Positions 34,082-43,304 are shown, counted from the stretch's first letter. The stretch: DNA of 64,000 bases from Desulfovibrio desulfuricans DSM 642 (GCF_000420465.1 NZ_ATUZ01000020.1:1-64000); one strand, 5' to 3'. Numbers and translations are program-made. Notes: generated by a model from the letters alone, not told the origin.

Positions 34082-36379
34082 ATGCTGCGCGTTAGCACGG
34101 TAGACGAACACAAGCGCATGTCCACCCAGGATTTGCTGCTGGCCATCGAGGCGGCGGTAGAGAAGGGTGAGACTGACTTTTATATTGAGGCCTCGGGCCA
34201 GCACGATATCGGCGGCCCCCTGTGGAACAAGGAAGGTAAAAAGCTGACCTTCAAGGTCAGCAACCCCGGTCAGCGGGTAGGCTCCATGTGCCTGCCCAAC
34301 ACCGAAATTCTGGTTGAAGGCTCCGCCTCGGCGGACGTAGGCTGGTTGAACGCGGGCGGGCGCATTGTGGTGCGCGGCGATGCGGGAGACACTGCGGCCC
34401 ACTGCGCGGCAGCCGGTACTGTTTACATTGGTGGCCGCGCGGGTACCCGCTCTGGCTCCCTCATGAAGCACGACCCCCTTTATGAAGCTCCGGAACTCTG
34501 GGTGCTCAAGAGCGTGGGCAGCTTCTCCTTTGAATTCATGGGCGGCGGCAAGGCCGTTGTGTGCGGCCATGACAGCCAGGACATTGCCTCAGTCATGGGC
34601 GAACGCTCCTGCGTCGGCATGGTTGGCGGTGCTGTCTACTTCCGTGGGCCTGTTGGACAGCTGCCCAAGGACGTGCGCCTCAACCCCCTGGACGATGAAG
34701 ACATCGCCTGGCTTGACGCTGGTCTTGACGACTTTCTGATGGCCATTGACCAGCCCAGCCTGCGCAGCGAACTGTGCGACTGGAGCCAGTGGCAGAAGAT
34801 CACGCCGCTGCCGTTTGAGGAGCGCGGTCAGAAGGAAGTTGTGAGCCTTGGGCAGTTCCGCAGCAAGGAGTGGATACCCAGCGGTATTTTCAGCGATGTG
34901 GCCCCTGATGACTTTATGGTCAACGGGCTGGTGGCGCGCGGCGATTACCGCCTGCGTGTGCCCATGTGGCAGAACGCCGAGTATGCCGCCCCTTGCGAAT
35001 TCAACTGCCCGGCATCCATCCCCACCCAGCGCAGACTGAACCTCCTGCGTGAAGGTAATGTGGAAGAAGCCTACCGCATGGTGCTGGATTACACGCCGTT
35101 CCCCGGTTCTGTCTGCGGCAGCGTGTGCCCCAACCCCTGCATGCAGAGCTGCACGCGCACTGATCTGGACAGCCCCGTACAGATCGGCAAGCTCGGTTCC
35201 TGTTCTGCGGATATCACGGTCGACAAGCCCACAACCCGCACCGGCAAGCACATTGGCGTGATCGGCGGCGGTGTTGGCGGCCTTACGGCTGCCTGGCAGC
35301 TTGCCCGTCTGGGGCACGACGTCACCGTGTACGAAGCCGACTCCGTCATGGGCGGCAAGCTTGAGCAGGTGATTCCCCGTGCCCGCCTGAACCATGACCT
35401 GCTGCGCAAGGAACTCAAGCGTATTGAGGACATGGGCGTGACCTTTGTGAACAATTGCCCTGTTGACGCCAAAAAGTTCGAGGAACTGCGCAAAAAGCAT
35501 TCAGCCCTGGTGGTTGCCACCGGTGGGCATGTGCCGCGCATCTTCCCCTGGCCCGGGCACGAAAAGATCGTGGCTGGCATCGACTTTCTGAAAGCCATCA
35601 ACAAGGGCGAAAAGCCCTCTGTGCCCGACAGCGTGATTGTTATCGGTTGCGGCAACGCGGGCATGGACGCCGCTGTGGGCGCATACGCCATGGGCGCCAA
35701 GCAGGTTACCTGCATCGACGTGCAGAAGCCCGCCGCCTTTGCTCACGAAATTGAGCATGTTGAAGGGCTGGGCGGCAAGCTTGTGTGGCCCGTGCAGACC
35801 AAGGAAGTCACCGATAACGGCATCATCACCCAGGAAGGGACGCTCATTCCCGGCAAGATGGTCATTATCACCATTGGCGAATCGCCCGACCTTTCCTATC
35901 TGCCGGAAGGGTTGGAAAAGTTCCGCGAATGGATCGTGCCCAAGCCCGACCTCAGCATCATGGACGGCGTTTTTGCAGTGGGCGACGTTATCAAGCCCGG
36001 CCTGCTGGTGCATGCCATTGGCACGGGGCGCGATGCCGCCTTTGCCGCTGATGCCTTTGTGCGCGGCGAAACCTACACGCCGGAAAAGAAAAAGCTTGTG
36101 CCTTCCACGCGTCTGCACACGGCCTATTTTGCCAAGTGCCATGACCGTGAGCTGCCCACGCCGCAGGATGAATTCTCCCGCTGCGTGAGCTGCGGCACCT
36201 GCCGCGACTGCAAGATGTGCCTCAAATCCTGCCCGGAAAAGGCCATTGACCGCAAAGAAACCGCTGGCGGCGGGTTTGAATACGTTTCTGATCCTGCCCG
36301 TTGCATCGGTTGCGGCATCTGCTCCGGCATCTGCCCTTGCGGCATCTGGACCATGTATCCCAACTGGGACATGAGCTAG
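34082..36379 (+). CDS. Glutamate synthase, fused GXGXG domain and NADPH-dependent FAD/Fe-S oxidoreductase (GltD-like)
   Basis: A 765-residue fusion. Residues 1-240 form the GXGXG beta-helix normally at the C-terminus of the large subunit (GDAGDTAAHCAAAGTVYIGG). Residues 290-660 match the small subunit: an N-terminal cysteine cluster (CEFNCPAS, CGSVCPNPC), the FAD motif GVIGGGVGGLTAA and the second nucleotide site VIGCGNAGMD. The last 80 residues hold two further [4Fe-4S] motifs (CGTCRDCKMCLKSC, CIGCGICSGIC). GAGGAG precedes the ATG. With the two upstream genes it completes a glutamate synthase. Confidence 0.9.
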   Translation: MLRVSTVDEHKRMSTQDLLLAIEAAVEKGETDFYIEASGQHDIGGPLWNKEGKKLTFKVSNPGQRVGSMCLPNTEILVEGSASADVGWLNAGGRIVVRGDAGDTAAHCAAAGTVYIGGRAGTRSGSLMKHDPLYEAPELWVLKSVGSFSFEFMGGGKAVVCGHDSQDIASVMGERSCVGMVGGAVYFRGPVGQLPKDVRLNPLDDEDIAWLDAGLDDFLMAIDQPSLRSELCDWSQWQKITPLPFEERGQKEVVSLGQFRSKEWIPSGIFSDVAPDDFMVNGLVARGDYRLRVPMWQNAEYAAPCEFNCPASIPTQRRLNLLREGNVEEAYRMVLDYTPFPGSVCGSVCPNPCMQSCTRTDLDSPVQIGKLGSCSADITVDKPTTRTGKHIGVIGGGVGGLTAAWQLARLGHDVTVYEADSVMGGKLEQVIPRARLNHDLLRKELKRIEDMGVTFVNNCPVDAKKFEELRKKHSALVVATGGHVPRIFPWPGHEKIVAGIDFLKAINKGEKPSVPDSVIVIGCGNAGMDAAVGAYAMGAKQVTCIDVQKPAAFAHEIEHVEGLGGKLVWPVQTKEVTDNGIITQEGTLIPGKMVIITIGESPDLSYLPEGLEKFREWIVPKPDLSIMDGVFAVGDVIKPGLLVHAIGTGRDAAFAADAFVRGETYTPEKKKLVPSTRLHTAYFAKCHDRELPTPQDEFSRCVSCGTCRDCKMCLKSCPEKAIDRKETAGGGFEYVSDPARCIGCGICSGICPCGIWTMYPNWDMS

Positions 36380-36401
36380 ACGCCAGATGTGAAAGATTGA
36401 C

Positions 36402-36418
36402 TGTCTAACTAACTGACA
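36402..36418. promoter_or_regulatory. Dyad TGTC-TAACTAACT-GACA after the glutamate synthase operon
   Basis: An inverted repeat with a TAACTAACT core that recurs in the dyad before the nitroreductase gene (37868-37882). It is 146 bases before the HxlR start, but a strong terminator lies between. It may be an HxlR operator or chance. Confidence 0.3.
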
Positions 36419-36434
36419 TCTTAGTGAAATATAT

Positions 36435-36478
36435 CTAACCCGTTTCAGCCTGTATCAGGTTGAAGCGGGTTAGTTTTT
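36435..36478 (+). terminator. Strong terminator of the glutamate synthase operon
   Basis: CTAACCCGTTTCAGCCTG pairs with CAGGTTGAAGCGGGTTAG (18 positions, two G-T or A-C exceptions) with a three-base loop, then five T. Confidence 0.92.
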
Positions 36479-36563
36479 CATGAAAAAGCCTGATTATCTG
36501 CCAGCGTAAGGGGACATGCTGCGTACCGTCCCTGAATGGTCAGCAAATTATAGGGGCAGTGCC

Positions 36564-36974
36564 ATGGTTGAGTACAAAGGTGTTTCCTATCATTGCTCTA
36601 TGGAGTTTACACTGTCCGTGATTGGCGGAAAGTGGAAATGCCTCATTATCTGGTATCTGGGTGTCAGCGCTCTGCGGTTTAACGAGCTGAAAAGAAAACT
36701 CCCCAAGATAACCCAGCGGATGCTCACCCTACAGCTCAGAGAGCTGGAATCGGACGGCCTTGTGAGCCGCAAGGTTTATTCGCAGGGGATGCCCAAGGTT
36801 GAGTATTCATTGACTGATGCCGGCAGGAGCCTGTTACCAGTTCTGGGCTCATTGACAGATTGGGCACGCCGTTGCTTTTCCCCGCAGCCGAACTGTGCGG
36901 ATGATCGCCCGCCCGCGCTTGTTGCTGCCCCAGGCCATGCCTCAAACACGTGTGGAATTGATGTTGAGGAATGA
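36564..36974 (+). CDS. HxlR/MarR-like transcriptional regulator
   Basis: A 136-residue winged-helix regulator of the HxlR family. Typical features are CSMEFTLSVIGGKWKCLI near the start, RFNELKRKLPKITQRMLT as the recognition helix and LTDAGRSLLPVL at the end of the wing. Cys12 sits where HxlR sensors of electrophiles keep their redox cysteine. The start at 36564 follows AGGGG seven bases upstream. It lies near a nitroreductase gene, a common HxlR target, and that gene carries a 15-base palindrome in its promoter. Confidence 0.88.
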   Translation: MVEYKGVSYHCSMEFTLSVIGGKWKCLIIWYLGVSALRFNELKRKLPKITQRMLTLQLRELESDGLVSRKVYSQGMPKVEYSLTDAGRSLLPVLGSLTDWARRCFSPQPNCADDRPPALVAAPGHASNTCGIDVEE

Positions 36975-37025
36975 TCCGTTTGAGATATGGCCCCGGGGAC
37001 AGCATGGTTTGTAGGGCAGGGATTG

Positions 37026-37580
37026 CTAAGACTTGTGGAATGCCCCAAGGTCAAAGTATTTGTTTTTTCCTGTTGCCGACAAAGGTATGCCAAGTATTTT
37101 CGTTACTCCGTTACCAAGTAGCCCCAGAATCTTGGCAGTCTTGCCTATGGAAAACATTATCCTGTTATCAACGCGGTTATCTGCTGCAATGGAGACAGCG
37201 CTTCCCAGCGCAATCCCCAGATCAATGTCGTCAAAAGCGCAATGCCCACCTTTCTGTTGCGATTCCCGGCAATCTGCAAAGCCGCAAAATCCGCAGGATG
37301 TTACCCCCCGTGGTTTTGACCGTGTTCCAATAAGAACAACTGCATGCGAGTTTTTTACACTTTGTGCGTCACGTATGTTCCTTGCGCGAAACTGTTCATC
37401 CATGTCGTTTCCAAGTTCAGCCATCTGCGCCGCTAGTTGCTGAACTGCATCACCAGTCATGATTTTTATCACAATGCTGTCAATTCCCCTTGTTTTTGGG
37501 GCTGTTCTGGCTGCAATAGCCATTTGTTTCGCTACCTGAATTACGATTTCTTTTTCTGCGACATTACTTTCTATAATCAT
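37026..37580 (-). CDS. DUF2148 ferredoxin-like domain protein
   Basis: A 184-residue cytoplasmic protein of the DUF2148 family. The cysteine cluster CGFCGFADC followed by a further Cys seven residues on could hold an iron-sulfur cluster. The middle segment IVIKIMTGDAVQQLAAQM and the LGSAVSIAAD segment fit what I recall of the family; no enzyme activity is known to me. The ATG at 37580 has AAGGAG seven bases upstream, so the upstream extension is rejected. It is convergent with the HxlR gene and divergent from the nitroreductase. Confidence 0.8.
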   Translation of the reverse strand: MIIESNVAEKEIVIQVAKQMAIAARTAPKTRGIDSIVIKIMTGDAVQQLAAQMAELGNDMDEQFRARNIRDAQSVKNSHAVVLIGTRSKPRGVTSCGFCGFADCRESQQKGGHCAFDDIDLGIALGSAVSIAADNRVDNRIMFSIGKTAKILGLLGNGVTKILGIPLSATGKNKYFDLGAFHKS

Positions 37581-37867
37581 AAATATCTCCTTTATGAAAG
37601 CGATTTGCATCAATATAGGCAAGTGTTACAGATATGCAAGTACGCACAATTTTGTTATGTAGTATACTTATGTATACTTAGTTTGCTTTTTCTGAAATAT
37701 TATCATGAATAAAATATGATGAATTGCAGACGTGTTAATATGTTTTGCAAATTTGTTTGCAGTAGTTGTAGTGGCGTTGGGCACAACTGATCCAGAGTAC
37801 TCTTTTGTTTTATCATCGGTTATGGCATGCTGACCTATAAATTGGCAGAGCAACTGGCCTGGATTGT

Positions 37868-37882
37868 TTAGTAACTAACTAA
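37868..37882. promoter_or_regulatory. Palindrome TTAGT-AACTA-ACTAA before the nitroreductase gene
   Basis: A perfect 15-base palindrome 38 bases before the nitroreductase start. Its size and TAGTnnnnACTA-like shape resemble operators of HxlR-family repressors such as YodB. The rest of the AT-rich gap 37581-37919 carries nothing else I recognise. Confidence 0.45.
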
Positions 37883-37919
37883 TATTTATATGTTTTTAAA
37901 ATATAAGGAGGAGATGCTG

Positions 37920-38429
37920 ATGGACGTTTTTGAAGCGCTGTTTACCCGCCGCAGCATACGTAAATTCACGGCTGAGCCTGTGAGCGATGAAGACTTGCAG
38001 CTCGTACTCAAGGCCGCCATGTGCGCGCCCAGCGCGCACAACAAGCAACCCTGGCACTTTGTGGTTGTGCGCGACAAAGCTCTGCTGGCCTCCATTGCCG
38101 AGCGGCACCCCTATGCCAAAATGGCTGCTGAAGCGCCTGTGGTTATTGTGGTTTGCGCCAATCCGGATGAAGCCAAAGCTCCAGGCTACTGGCAGCAGGA
38201 TTGCACGGCTGCTCTGGAAAACATGCTGATTGCCGCGCGTGGCCTGAACCTTGGCACGGTGTGGTGCGGCATGTACCCCTTTGAAGACCGCGTTGAACCC
38301 ATCCGCGAACTGCTCAATGTCCCGGCCCAGATCAACATGCTCGGTCTTGTGGTCATGGGGCATCCTGCGCAGCCCTTTGCCGAGGCGGACAGATTCAACG
38401 TAAGCAAGGTTCACCTGAACGGCTGGTAA
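37920..38429 (+). CDS. Nitroreductase family FMN oxidoreductase
   Basis: A 169-residue nitroreductase. FMN-binding residues are seen in RRSIRKF near residue 10, in the CAPSAHNKQPW segment and in LNLGTVWCG; length is typical of the short NfnB/SagB-like group. The second ATG after AAGGAGGAG gives correct spacing, so I start at 37920. It probably reduces quinones, nitro compounds or flavins with NAD(P)H. The palindrome upstream and the HxlR gene 0.9 kb away suggest regulation by electrophiles or redox stress. Confidence 0.87.
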   Translation: MDVFEALFTRRSIRKFTAEPVSDEDLQLVLKAAMCAPSAHNKQPWHFVVVRDKALLASIAERHPYAKMAAEAPVVIVVCANPDEAKAPGYWQQDCTAALENMLIAARGLNLGTVWCGMYPFEDRVEPIRELLNVPAQINMLGLVVMGHPAQPFAEADRFNVSKVHLNGW

Positions 38430-38463
38430 ACAGCTTTACTCCGCAACATCGAGGCCTGGACTC

Positions 38464-39027
38464 ATGGATTCACAACCTTTGCGCTCCGGCGCGGGCTGTG
38501 CGCCGCACATTGTTGTGGATGACGCGCAACCGGATGATATGGCGGCAGTGCAGGGCATTTACGCCTGGCATGTGCTACACGGGCTGGCAACGTTTGAAGA
38601 GCTGCCACCCAGTGTGGAAGAAATGGAGCACCGCCGTCAGGCCGTGCTTGCTCTTGGTTTGCCCTATCTGGTGGCCCGGCAGGGCAATACTGTTGTGGGC
38701 TATTGTTACGCCGGGCTGTACGGAACGCGTTCTGCTTTCAGATTCTGTCTGGAAGATTCCATCTATGTTGCGCAGCAGGCCATGGGGCAGGGTGTGGGCC
38801 ATGTGCTGCTGCAAGCGCTCATTGAACGGTGCGAGCGCGGCCCCTGGCGGCAGATGGTGGCTGTTATCGGCAACAGCGGCAACGCTGGTTCCATCGCCCT
38901 GCATGCTGCGCATGGCTTCAGGCACACGGGTGTGCTCCAGTCTGCTGGCTACAAGCTCGGCCAGTGGGTTGATGTTGTGCTGATGCAGCGGGCGCTTGGC
39001 CTTGGCGACACCACCAAGGCACTGTAG
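38464..39027 (+). CDS. GNAT N-acetyltransferase, phosphinothricin/methionine-sulfone acetyltransferase type
   Basis: A 187-residue GNAT acetyltransferase resembling Pat/MnaT. Typical segments are IYAWHVLHGLATFEE near the start, the acetyl-CoA loop QAMGQGVGHVLL (Q-x-x-G-x-G/A), and SIALHAAHGFRHTGVL near the end. It would transfer acetyl groups to amino acid analogues such as methionine sulfone or phosphinothricin. It lies 34 bases after the nitroreductase gene and is likely in its operon. The N-terminal 15 residues are unusual and may not all be translated. Confidence 0.85.
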   Translation: MDSQPLRSGAGCAPHIVVDDAQPDDMAAVQGIYAWHVLHGLATFEELPPSVEEMEHRRQAVLALGLPYLVARQGNTVVGYCYAGLYGTRSAFRFCLEDSIYVAQQAMGQGVGHVLLQALIERCERGPWRQMVAVIGNSGNAGSIALHAAHGFRHTGVLQSAGYKLGQWVDVVLMQRALGLGDTTKAL

Positions 39028-39072
39028 CGGCAAACCGTTGCATCAAGGAATTGCCGCGCATTATAGCGTAAA

Positions 39073-39140
39073 CAAAAAAGCCTGTTGCGTTACGGAATAT
39101 TCCTGATCAGGACACATTCCGCAACGCAGCAGGCTTTTTG
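39073..39140. terminator. Bidirectional terminator between the GNAT gene and gdhA
   Basis: AAAAAGCCTGTTGCGTTACGG pairs with CCGCAACGCAGCAGGCTTTTT in a long stem with few mismatches, between convergent genes. Confidence 0.9.
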
Positions 39141-39189
39141 TCATACTCGCCTGGCAGGCATGCTCAGGGCATGACTGCCAACCGTAGTG

Positions 39190-40539
39190 TTACACGCCCA
39201 AGGCGATCATGGCATCAGCCACCTTGCGGAAGCCCGCAATGTTCGCGCCCATCACAAGGTTGCCCTTGTGGCCGAATTCTGCGGCAGTGGCGGCGGCACG
39301 CTGGTGAATATCATACATGATGTGTTTGAGCTGGTTGTCCACCGCTTCAAACGTCCAGCGCTGCATGCTGGCATTCTGCGCCATTTCAAGCTGGCTGACA
39401 GACACGCCGCCCGCGTTGGCGGCCTTGGCAGGGCCATAGGCGATGCCGGAGGAGATAAAGGCATGCACTGCGTCAAGCGTTGAGGGCATGTTTGCACCTT
39501 CCGCCACGCAACCGCAGCCGTTGGCCAGCAGGGTTTCCGCGTCCGCAAGGTTCAGTTCGTTCTGCGTCGCGCAGGGAAAAGCCGCAAAGCAGGGCACGTT
39601 CCACACGGCGTTGCGCCCGGCTGGATAGGCCGCAACGGGCGTGTACTTGGCGGAAGAAACCAGCTCCGCATAGCGGGTGAGGGGGCCGCGCTCAATTTCT
39701 TTCACCTGCTTGAGCACGTCCAGCCTGATGCCCTCTGGGTCATAGATCATGCCGCGCGAGTCAGAAACGGTCACGGGTTTTGCGCCCACCTGAATAAGCT
39801 TCTGGCAGCAGTGGATCGCCACGTTGCCCGCGCCGGAAACCGTGCAGACCTTGCCTTCAAGGCTCTGGCCGCGCGCATCAAGCATGGCCTGGGCAAAATA
39901 CACAGCGCCGTAGCCTGTGGCTTCAGGCCGCGCCAGCGAGCCGCCAAAGAGCAGGTTTTTGCCGGTGAGTACGCCTTCGTAGCGCCGGGTCAGGCGCTTG
40001 TACTGCCCAAAAAGAAAGCTGATTTCCTGACTGCCCACGCCAATATCGCCAGCAGGCACGTCAACGGTTGCGCCAATATGCGTCCAGAGTTCCGTCATGA
40101 ATGCCTGACAGAACCGCATGATTTCCGTCTTGGATTTGCCCTTGGGGTTAAAATCAGAGCCGCCCTTGGCCCCGCCGATGGCAAGGCCCGAGAGCGAGTT
40201 TTTGAAAATTTGCTCAAAGCCAAGAAATTTAAGCACGCCCTGATTCACGCTGGGGTGAAAGCGCAGGCCGCCCTTGAACGGGCCCAGAGCCGAGTTGTAC
40301 TGAACCCGGTAGCCCCGGTTAACCTGAACCTGTCCTGTGTCGTCCATCCATTGCACGCGGAAGGAGACGCAGCGTTCCGGCTCCACAATCCGCTCAAGGA
40401 TTTTCATTTTTGCGTATTCAGTTTGCTTGTCCAGGATGGGTTGCAGACTTTGCAACACCTCTTGCACTGCCTGCAAAAAAACAGGTTCATGGGGATAGGT
40501 TTCTTTAAGGTTATTTAACACTCGCTCAACATAAGGCAT
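39190..40539 (-). CDS. gdhA: NADP-specific glutamate dehydrogenase
   Basis: A 449-residue hexameric-type glutamate dehydrogenase that aminates 2-oxoglutarate. The catalytic lysine region is GGAKGGSDFNPKGKS, the substrate-binding GGLRFHPSVN is intact, and the nucleotide fold begins at VSGAGNVAIH. Length and the EVLQSL-type N-terminus match the bacterial NADP enzyme. CAGGAG precedes the ATG at 40539, so the upstream extension is not used. It gives the cell a low-affinity ammonium route beside the glutamate synthase encoded nearby. Confidence 0.93.
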   Translation of the reverse strand: MPYVERVLNNLKETYPHEPVFLQAVQEVLQSLQPILDKQTEYAKMKILERIVEPERCVSFRVQWMDDTGQVQVNRGYRVQYNSALGPFKGGLRFHPSVNQGVLKFLGFEQIFKNSLSGLAIGGAKGGSDFNPKGKSKTEIMRFCQAFMTELWTHIGATVDVPAGDIGVGSQEISFLFGQYKRLTRRYEGVLTGKNLLFGGSLARPEATGYGAVYFAQAMLDARGQSLEGKVCTVSGAGNVAIHCCQKLIQVGAKPVTVSDSRGMIYDPEGIRLDVLKQVKEIERGPLTRYAELVSSAKYTPVAAYPAGRNAVWNVPCFAAFPCATQNELNLADAETLLANGCGCVAEGANMPSTLDAVHAFISSGIAYGPAKAANAGGVSVSQLEMAQNASMQRWTFEAVDNQLKHIMYDIHQRAAATAAEFGHKGNLVMGANIAGFRKVADAMIALGV

Positions 40540-40686
40540 GTTGCTCTCCTGATAGGGGGGGTAAGGATTGCACGAAAAAACTTCCGCATAACATTGATTC
40601 AAGCAGGTTTTTTTTAGACAAGATGATGCAGTTTGACAAGAATTAAAAAAAATACCTAATCCGATATGAGGAATATGACGCTTGCA

Positions 40687-40725
40687 ACAAAAAGCCCCGG
40701 TCGGCTTATGGGACTGACCGGGGCT
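40687..40725 (-). terminator. Terminator after the dihydrolipoyl dehydrogenase gene
   Basis: AGCCCCGGTC at 40693 pairs with GACCGGGGCT at 40716; on the minus strand TTTTTGTTG follows. It lies 31 bases after the stop. Confidence 0.85.
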
Positions 40726-40755
40726 GAGCGGCTGGGAAAGCGGAAATTTCTGGCA

Positions 40756-42141
40756 TCAGCCAGCAAAAGGTTCCCCACAAGGTTCTTGTGGCGCCTCCAG
40801 CGCAGAGTGTAACGCTTCGTCCAGTGTCGGGTGCGCAAACATGAAGGCATTGAGCGCAGAGCCGTGGTATTGCCCTATGAGCAGCAACTGCGCCGCTGTG
40901 ACAAGGTGCGAAACCCCATGCCCCAAAGCCGCAATGCCCACAATGCTGTCGTTCTGCCACACGATCTTGATAAAACCTGACGCATCGCCCCCGGCCTGGG
41001 CAATGGCGTTGCCCATGAGTTGCGCCTTGGAAACAGCCACCGGGCCGCACTGGGCCAGGGCCTGCCTTGCGGTAAGGCCCACACGCATGATTTCCAAGCT
41101 GCCGTAAACGCAGGAAGGCACCGGCCCGGAAGCGTAGGGGCCGCTTTGCGCTCCAATAATGCGCCGCGCCACATACGCGCCCTGATGCTCCGCAGCATGC
41201 GCCAGAAGGGTTTGCCCGTTGATGTCGCCAATGGCGTAAACATTGGGGGCAGCCATAAGATGCTCGTCAACAGTGATGAACCCGCGCGCCTGAAGCGTGC
41301 ATCCGGCTTCTTCCGCCCCAAGATTATCAGTGTTGGGCGTTCTGCCCACAGCCACAAGAGCCTTGGCGGCGGTCAGTTCCCTGCCGTCCTCAAGCACAAG
41401 CACAGCCGCGCCCTCGCGCGTTGTGAGCGATGCCGCCATAACGCCTGTTATGCAGGTTATGCCGGTTTTGCCAAGGAGCTTTGCCATTTCCTGACCAAAC
41501 TCGGCATCTTCCGTTGGGGCAAGGTGGGGTGCGGCTTCTACAATGGAGACCTTGGAGCCCATTGCGTTGAAAAAGTCGGCCATTTCAAGGCCGATGGCCC
41601 CCGCGCCCACAACAATCAGGCTTTCCGGCACAGCAGGCACGCGCAGTATGTCCGTGCTGTCCAGAACAGCGTCATGGTCTGGCGTCATGCCGGGGAATGC
41701 AGCGGAGCGGGATCCGCCAGCAAGGATGATGTGCTCTGCCCGCAGATTCAGCACGGTGCCGTCAGCGCCTGTCACCATAACCTCAGAGGGGCTGACGCAT
41801 GCTGCACGGCCTTCAATAAGTGTTACGCCAAGCTGTTCCAGCCCCTTGCTCAGGGTCTGGGACGAGGCTTTGACAAAACGCTGGATGCGTTTTTGCAGCG
41901 CATCGTAATCCACCTCAATGCTGCCTTTGGCAACGCGTTGGCGCTCAAGACCGCGCAGCAATCCTTTTGGAGCGGTTGCGCCCAGCAGCAGCTTGGTGGG
42001 GATGCAGCCGCAGTTAAGGCACACGCCGCCCATATGAGTGCTTTCAACCAGCGCAACGGATTTTCCGCCACGGGCAAGTATGCCTGCGGCCTTGGCTCCG
42101 CCAGGCCCGCCGCCGATAATGACAACATCAAACGTATTCAT
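40756..42141 (-). CDS. lpdA: Dihydrolipoyl dehydrogenase (E3)
   Basis: A 461-residue flavoprotein disulfide reductase. FAD motif GGGPGGAKAA opens the protein; the redox disulfide is in CLNCGCIPTK (the first and third Cys are the usual pair, with an extra Cys between); NAD motif VVGAGAIGLEMA; and the C-terminal dimer domain is typical (AHPTLDEALH), although the usual His-x-x-x-x-Glu active-site segment is not obvious because HPTLDE serves. It reoxidises dihydrolipoamide for acetoin dehydrogenase or the glycine cleavage system. It is monocistronic and 33 kb from the acetoin operon. Start set by CGGAGAAGATC. Confidence 0.88.
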   Translation of the reverse strand: MNTFDVVIIGGGPGGAKAAGILARGGKSVALVESTHMGGVCLNCGCIPTKLLLGATAPKGLLRGLERQRVAKGSIEVDYDALQKRIQRFVKASSQTLSKGLEQLGVTLIEGRAACVSPSEVMVTGADGTVLNLRAEHIILAGGSRSAAFPGMTPDHDAVLDSTDILRVPAVPESLIVVGAGAIGLEMADFFNAMGSKVSIVEAAPHLAPTEDAEFGQEMAKLLGKTGITCITGVMAASLTTREGAAVLVLEDGRELTAAKALVAVGRTPNTDNLGAEEAGCTLQARGFITVDEHLMAAPNVYAIGDINGQTLLAHAAEHQGAYVARRIIGAQSGPYASGPVPSCVYGSLEIMRVGLTARQALAQCGPVAVSKAQLMGNAIAQAGGDASGFIKIVWQNDSIVGIAALGHGVSHLVTAAQLLLIGQYHGSALNAFMFAHPTLDEALHSALEAPQEPCGEPFAG

Positions 42142-42593
42142 GATCTTCTCCGGATATTGGCAGTTGGGCATGTGCTCACCACGGTTAATCGCGGCGTGGC
42201 TGTCATGGCCCCACTGAAGGCTGCTGTTGTAGGGAAAGGCCGCTGGCCCCGCACTCGGGTGCGGTAACGAACGGCTTGTGGCTGAATATGGTACGGTGTC
42301 TTGAACACATTGTCACCATGTGCGGTCTGGCGGCGGGGATAGACTGCATATTCTGTGGATCGGGGTGCCTCTGCGCTTTTGCCGGAACATCAAAAAAATA
42401 TTTTTTATATTCACGCATTTAATTAAAATCGGGATGATTTAATCACATGAAATAACAGTATATTAATATTTATCTGTGTAACGCTGCGAGTGGTTGGCTT
42501 TTTTACTGTAAAGCCTGTAGTTTTGTTCCATACAAGCGGAGGTTGTCCTCCCCCCGATTATTCCAGTCACTCCGCAAACTGAAGGAGAATCAT
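42142..42593. other. Intergenic region between E3 and the molbindin gene
   Basis: AT-rich from 42380 to 42480 and probably carrying two divergent promoters. I see no gene, terminator or clear operator. AAGGAG at 42582 is the ribosome site of the next gene. Confidence 0.4.
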
Positions 42594-43022
42594 ATGGAAA
42601 CCAGTGCAAGAAACGTTTTTTCCGGCAAAGTTGTTGCCGTTAACTCCGGCGCAGTCAATGATGAAGTGGAATTGTCCGTTGAAGGCGGTATCAATATTGT
42701 TGCTTCCATTACCAAAGTGAGCACCAAGAATCTTGGCCTCAAGCCCGGCGCCAGCGCAATGGCCCTCATCAAGGCCAGCTTTGTGCTGCTTATGAATGAT
42801 GCAGAAAACTACCTGCTCTCTACCCGCAACCAGTTTGCCGGTACTGTGAGCAAGGTTACCCCCGGCGCGGTCAATGCCGAGGTTATTGTTGAACTGCCCG
42901 GCGGCGCTTCCATCGCCTCCATTGTGACCATGGGCAGCATCAAGAACCTTGGCCTGGAACCCGGCAAAAAGGTTACCGCCATTGTTAAGGCCTCGCAGGT
43001 TATTCTTGCTGTGGCCAAGTAA
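42594..43022 (+). CDS. Molbindin-like protein with two TOBE (Mop) domains
   Basis: A 142-residue protein made of two tandem TOBE/Mop domains of about 70 residues each: both begin with a FSGKV or FAGTV strand followed by G-A-V-N and end with the K-A-S segment. Such proteins bind molybdate or tungstate oligomers in the cytoplasm and act as storage. Desulfovibrio uses Mo/W formate dehydrogenases, which fits. GAAGGAG lies eight bases before the ATG. No molybdate transporter is adjacent. Confidence 0.88.
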   Translation: METSARNVFSGKVVAVNSGAVNDEVELSVEGGINIVASITKVSTKNLGLKPGASAMALIKASFVLLMNDAENYLLSTRNQFAGTVSKVTPGAVNAEVIVELPGGASIASIVTMGSIKNLGLEPGKKVTAIVKASQVILAVAK

Positions 43023-43073
43023 ATTGATTCCTCAAGTTTGGGTTTGGGGCCATTCGCAATGGCCTTGATCTGT

Positions 43074-43117
43074 AGCGGCTCTGCTGTTTGCAATAAACGG
43101 CAGAGCCGCTTTTTTTG
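43074..43117 (+). terminator. Terminator after the molbindin gene
   Basis: AGCGGCTCTGC at 43074 pairs with GCAGAGCCGCT at 43100, followed by seven T. Confidence 0.93.
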
Positions 43118-43304
43118 CTCTGACCTACGCAATAACGTGCTGAAAGGTTACTATTTTTGAACTCCTGCCGCGCCTGACCCAAAAAAATATGACCTGACCA
43201 TATAGCCTGCGGCCTCGCCTTCTGATATTTGAGGCGGCGCGGGTGGCTTGCGCCGTGCCTCGGCAAAGGGCAGGCCCCTGAAATACTCGTACTACTGGAA
43301 TTTT

